64,000 nucleotides of DNA from Hygrophila difformis (Eukaryota; Streptophyta; Magnoliopsida; Lamiales; Acanthaceae), in NCBI GenBank assembly GCA_030278955.1, contig JAOANR010000002.1, forward strand, positions 1,922,001-1,986,000, read 5' to 3'. This document shows, piece by piece, positions 60,230 to 64,000 of this stretch. The notes beneath the pieces were generated by a model. That model was not told the DNA's origin and did not search any database. It saw only the letters and a program-made list of their open reading frames with translations. Each line of letters opens with the position of its first letter. The stretch's first letter is position 1. Position numbers and translations under genes: made by a program.

Positions 60230-63200
60230 TCAGGATGGTCCTGCATCATTGTCTGGGTCTTTTGGTGGCATGGATGGAGACTTCTTCAGGTCCGAGACTA
60301 GGTTGGCAAGAATGTCTACCAATCTCGTACTATTTTGCTGCTCATGTCTCCTCAGCTCCATATCCCTTTCTCGTTCCTGTCTTCTCTCCTCAAGTTCTTC
60401 TTTTCTCAACCTTTCAAATCTTTCCATTTCTTCTCTTCTCATCCTCTCTTGCCTATCCCACTCTTCATTCCTTATCTTTTCTTGTCTGTCCATCTCCTCT
60501 TTCCTGAGTTTCTCTTCAGTTTGAATCCTGGTATGCTCAAGTTCAATCCTCTTCTGCTCCATTTCTCTTTGAATGTACTTGTCTTCTGACATAGTTTTCA
60601 CCAACATCTCCATGGACTGTGCAAAACTTTAAATTGAGGTACTCATATTCTGAGATTCATCCACAGACACTGTGTACCTCATTGGTTGTCTCAAAGGTTG
60701 AGATGGTGCAGAAGTATTCTCAAACTCCTCATCTTCTGAAATAGGATTCAATGCAGGAGATGCTGCTGCAGTCTTTGTCCTTTTCACTGCGGCTCTTGAT
60801 TGAGATGATCTTGATTTTGAAGGAAGCTTGACCCGTTTTGTCGTGGGAGATGGTACTTTTGATCCTGATCCCTCAGAAGTTTGTTCCTCTAGATCTGGCA
60901 TTTGGTAAACCAATTCTCACCTCAAAGTGTCTACTGGTAATGGAATAGGAGGATCTATCTTTATGATCTCTGCTAAGAATGGTGTGATTGACACTCCTTG
61001 TTTCTCACAGAGTCTTCTGATTAAATTTGGATAGGCTAATGATGCATCTTCTCCAACTCTTGACTTAATGACATTGAGAACATGGTGTGCAGCACCGCAC
61101 TTCCTTCCTGACCATAATAGTGCAAATCCCTCGAAAGTTCCAGCAGAAGGTCCTTGAAAATTTGTAGTGGGTCTGAGCTTTGAATAGTGTTGGCAGATAC
61201 TCAGGCTTCAAATTCTTTAAAGGAATCTTATTCTGCTCAGTTCCTCTGTGTGTTTAACAGAATCCTAATGCCATTTTTCTAGCATTGGTAAGCTTATATA
61301 CTTGAGTTTTCTTTCTCAAAAGAACCTCAGACTTGACTTCTGGCTGTTCTAACAGAGGTGCCTGTATCAAATCATTTAGAGTTTCCACAGTGACTTGCAC
61401 TGTTTTTCCTCTAATCCATGTTGTTTCAGCCTCAACATCAAAGTTAGCATAGAACTCCCTGGTCAACTCCACATAACCACATTTGTTGTTATGTCTCATG
61501 AAAACATCCCATTCATTGATTCTCCTCCAGTAATTGATACATTTGTGATCCAACCACTTGGGATGAAACCCTTTGTCTGGGACAATCATTTTGGACATTC
61601 CCAGGTAATTCTCTAATGCTTCCTTTCTTCCATTAAACTTAATCTTGATTTCTTCTTTTGTGAATTCAGTCTTCTTTTCAATGCTATCAGGGATTGATAG
61701 CCTCACATTTGGACTATTCTTTCCCCAATAACTCAAAGGCAACAATTCTGGAATTTCTTTTCCTGGTGAAGATCCTTCAGAAGTATCTGATTCATTTCCC
61801 TCAGACTCTTGTGCTTCTTCCTGCTCATTCCCAACATTTTCATTTCCTTCTTCTTCTGCTTGACCTCCTTCTTGAGCAGGTTCTACATTTTCTTCCTGAA
61901 CTTGTTCTGGGTTTTCTTCATTGACAGGTTCTGGATTTTCTTCTTGAACTTCATCAGCATCATTATGTTGCAGATTGCCTACGTCTGAATCATGTATCAA
62001 TGATGTGCTGGTATCTATCTTTTCAGTAACTTCCAAGCTATGCTGATTTAAGATCTATGTGGGATCTTCCTGTACAGATTCCTTTAACCGAAGAGAGATA
62101 GCAGTAGGTTCTGAATCTTGAAATCCTTGGGTTCCAAAATATTCTTCTGCTTTCTTCTTCTGTTCTGCAACCCACTCAGGATCATTCATCCTTGCAATTG
62201 CTCTCTGAGTTACCTCATCCCTAACTTGAGATGGTAGAACCCATTGATTCATTTGATCCTCAGCATTTGTCTGTGCTCCGAGACATTGATTAACAGTATC
62301 TTCCACAGAATACTTTCTCTGTTGATCTTCTTGGATTTCATTTCTCTGCACTTCTTCTTCATAAGCTTGGAGTGCTAATGGAGATGGCTCCACTGTTTGC
62401 TCAGAATTCATTTGTTGTTGAACTTTCTCCAATTCTAACTCAAGTTTAGCTGCATATTCATTTGCTTGTTCTACTGAGGTGCGTGCATTCCCTCCTTCCC
62501 TGGCCAATTTTCTGAACTTTTTGATCAAACCTTCCAAGGAATAAGTCATGTTCCCTACAGTAGTTTCATGTCTTCAAAATCTTGCAAATCTTCCATATCT
62601 TCAAAATCTTGCAAATCTTCAAGTGATTGATCTTGGACTGTGCTCACCACTAATTTCTCCACTTGGTCTAGAAATTCTTGCTCATCTGCAGCTTGTTCTG
62701 GTGGTGAATCTTGTTCAATTTCTTTTTCTGAAGATCCTTGTAAATCGATCTGACTTTGGATAGTACCCTTGTTAACCCGAGCTTGTTGATCTTCATCATG
62801 TCCTTCCAAATTATCTTTTTCAATAATTTGGGTCTGTTGGAGTTCGGTGGTCGGTTGAGTTGACCCCTGTTCATCAGGTTGATGTTCATCGATACATGCT
62901 CTCCAGCCTTCTGGATCTATATCTCCCACTTCCAAATTACTATAAGGAGTGAGTTCCAACCTCTCTGTATAGGGTATTACCCCTAAAGTTGGTTTGACTT
63001 TCTCTTCATCAGAGCTGGTATCATGCACCACATACTTAGGCTTCCTAGCCTTCATCTTTATTCTGAACTTCTTAACAGGTCTTTCAGGTTCTTTTTTTTT
63101 GTTGTTTTTCTCTCTCAGGAATGATTCCTGGTTGTTCTACATTCTCAAAAGGGGATTCTTGCTGCTTAGGTTTCTCAGGATTAGTCTCCTTCTGCTCAAA

Positions 63201-63974
63201 AAGTAACTTTCCTCTCCTTTTGTAAGTAACAACTTCCTTCTTTTCTTGAGCTGGTTGTAGTATCTCATTATCTTCATCCATCAAATCCCTTGCCTCTGAA
63301 ATTCCTACTTTCAAGTCCAAAATTTCTTTGGTTGCTAGCTCATCTTCATTCTTCATCTTCTTTGGAAATTGGCTAGTTTTCTCAGACTTGCTTGTCTCCA
63401 CCTTTCTCCCAGTCCTTTTCTTAGCTGAAGGTACTTCTTCTGAAGTGCTTGAACTAAGATTGTGTGACTTTCTCTTCCTGGTGGATACTTTCTTTTTACC
63501 TTTCTTATCTTGGGTTTTCATGAATTCCTCCCATTCACGCTTTTCCTTTTGTCTGCTTGCATAATAATAATCCATACTCTCTTGCAGGATCGGATGGAGT
63601 TCATCATTTCCTTCATTCTCTTCTCCTACAATGGTTGTGACTTCATCCACTACTCTCATTTTCACAATTCTTTGTTTATCATCTGTACTGTCTTCATCTG
63701 AATCATGTTTCTTGACATAAAAATTTTTACCCATTCCTTTCAACATAACATTCATTCCCTTTCTGTTCAGATACTTATCATTCCATGCATCCCAATCATC
63801 AATGATTACCTGCTGAATCTTTCCTTGTGTTTGATCAGTATAAGCTCTATGCTCATTGTATGCGTTTTCTCTGCACATACTATCATATCTGATATACTTC
63901 TCAATGAATTCTTTCTTTCTCTCCTGAACATATCCATGAACTTCTTGCTGGAGAGTTGGAGGTAATCTCTTCAT
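60230..63974 (-). pseudogene. Extra ORF of element 4 with plant-transposon-protein domain (decayed)
   Basis: A long minus-strand gene, sense to the LTR, broken into blocks: 63084-63974 (Lys/Glu-rich, start probably beyond this or at 63974), 62555-63055, 62055-62549, 61254-62036, about 60900-61250 and 60230-60913. Breaks: a frameshift at an A9 run near 63090, a shift near 62555, an in-frame TAG near 62052, a TAA near 61255 and further shifts. The core has ELTREFYANF, WIRGKTVQVTVETLNDL and, in the next block, LIRRLCEKQGVSITPFL; these correspond in order to VWVRGRYLDFSARAINVYF and HVHLICGLCAA of the antisense ORF in element 2. The ends are acidic and Glu/Arg-rich coiled coils (EEMERFERLRKEELEERRQE). 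In gypsy elements an ORF between pol and the 3' LTR is called extra or env-like; no membrane segment is seen here. Function unknown. Confidence 0.6.
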
Positions 63975-64000
63975 GATCTTGTTAGGTCTGTCTGTAATGA

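Overview
The window is nuclear DNA of a flowering plant. Evidence: split genes with GT-AG introns, Stowaway, Tourist and hAT MITEs, a plant-type Helitron, chromovirus-type Ty3/gypsy retrotransposons primed by initiator tRNA-Met, and an ATL-family RING-H2 gene. No operon, rRNA, tRNA or CRISPR array is present. Lineage cannot be fixed from the sequence; a eudicot is likely.

Almost everything is transposable-element DNA in nested layers. (1) 209-~22649: a Helitron on the minus strand, with a CTAG end and terminal hairpin at its 3' end, a decayed Rep/helicase gene whose intron phases still fit together, and captured exons of a kinesin-5 gene near its 3' end. (2) 8559-17383: a non-autonomous gypsy element (element 1: LTRs plus gag only, TSD CCTGA) inserted in exon 5 of the Helitron gene. 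(3) 22650-25479: AT-rich spacer with Tourist and Stowaway MITEs. (4) 25480-35180: a deleted gypsy element (element 2, TSD GTTGG) that keeps a small coiled-coil ORF, an integrase tail and a long antisense ORF. (5) 36686-49327: an ATL RING-H2 gene on the minus strand, split in its transmembrane segment by a complete gypsy gag-pol element (element 3, 37918-49082, TSD ATCCC). (6) 49757-55946: a mosaic of plus-strand gene fragments (EXO70, an unnamed conserved plant gene, NOP53) with nested MITEs. (7) 55947-64000: the 3' LTR and 3' internal part of a fourth LTR element on the minus strand, carrying a long decayed extra ORF.

Elements 1, 2 and 3 are relatives: they share LTR ends, primer site, the region around the polypurine tract, gag (1 and 3), the integrase tail (2 and 3) and the coiled-coil ORF (2 and 3). 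Element 3, or an intact relative, is the obvious source of proteins for element 1. The most striking unexplained signal is in the LTRs: at the same relative position each family carries a cluster of small hairpins. In element 2 this is seven tandem hairpins with one invariant 7-nt loop and stems that change on both sides together, which points to selection on RNA (or single-stranded DNA) structure. No host gene in the window looks intact.
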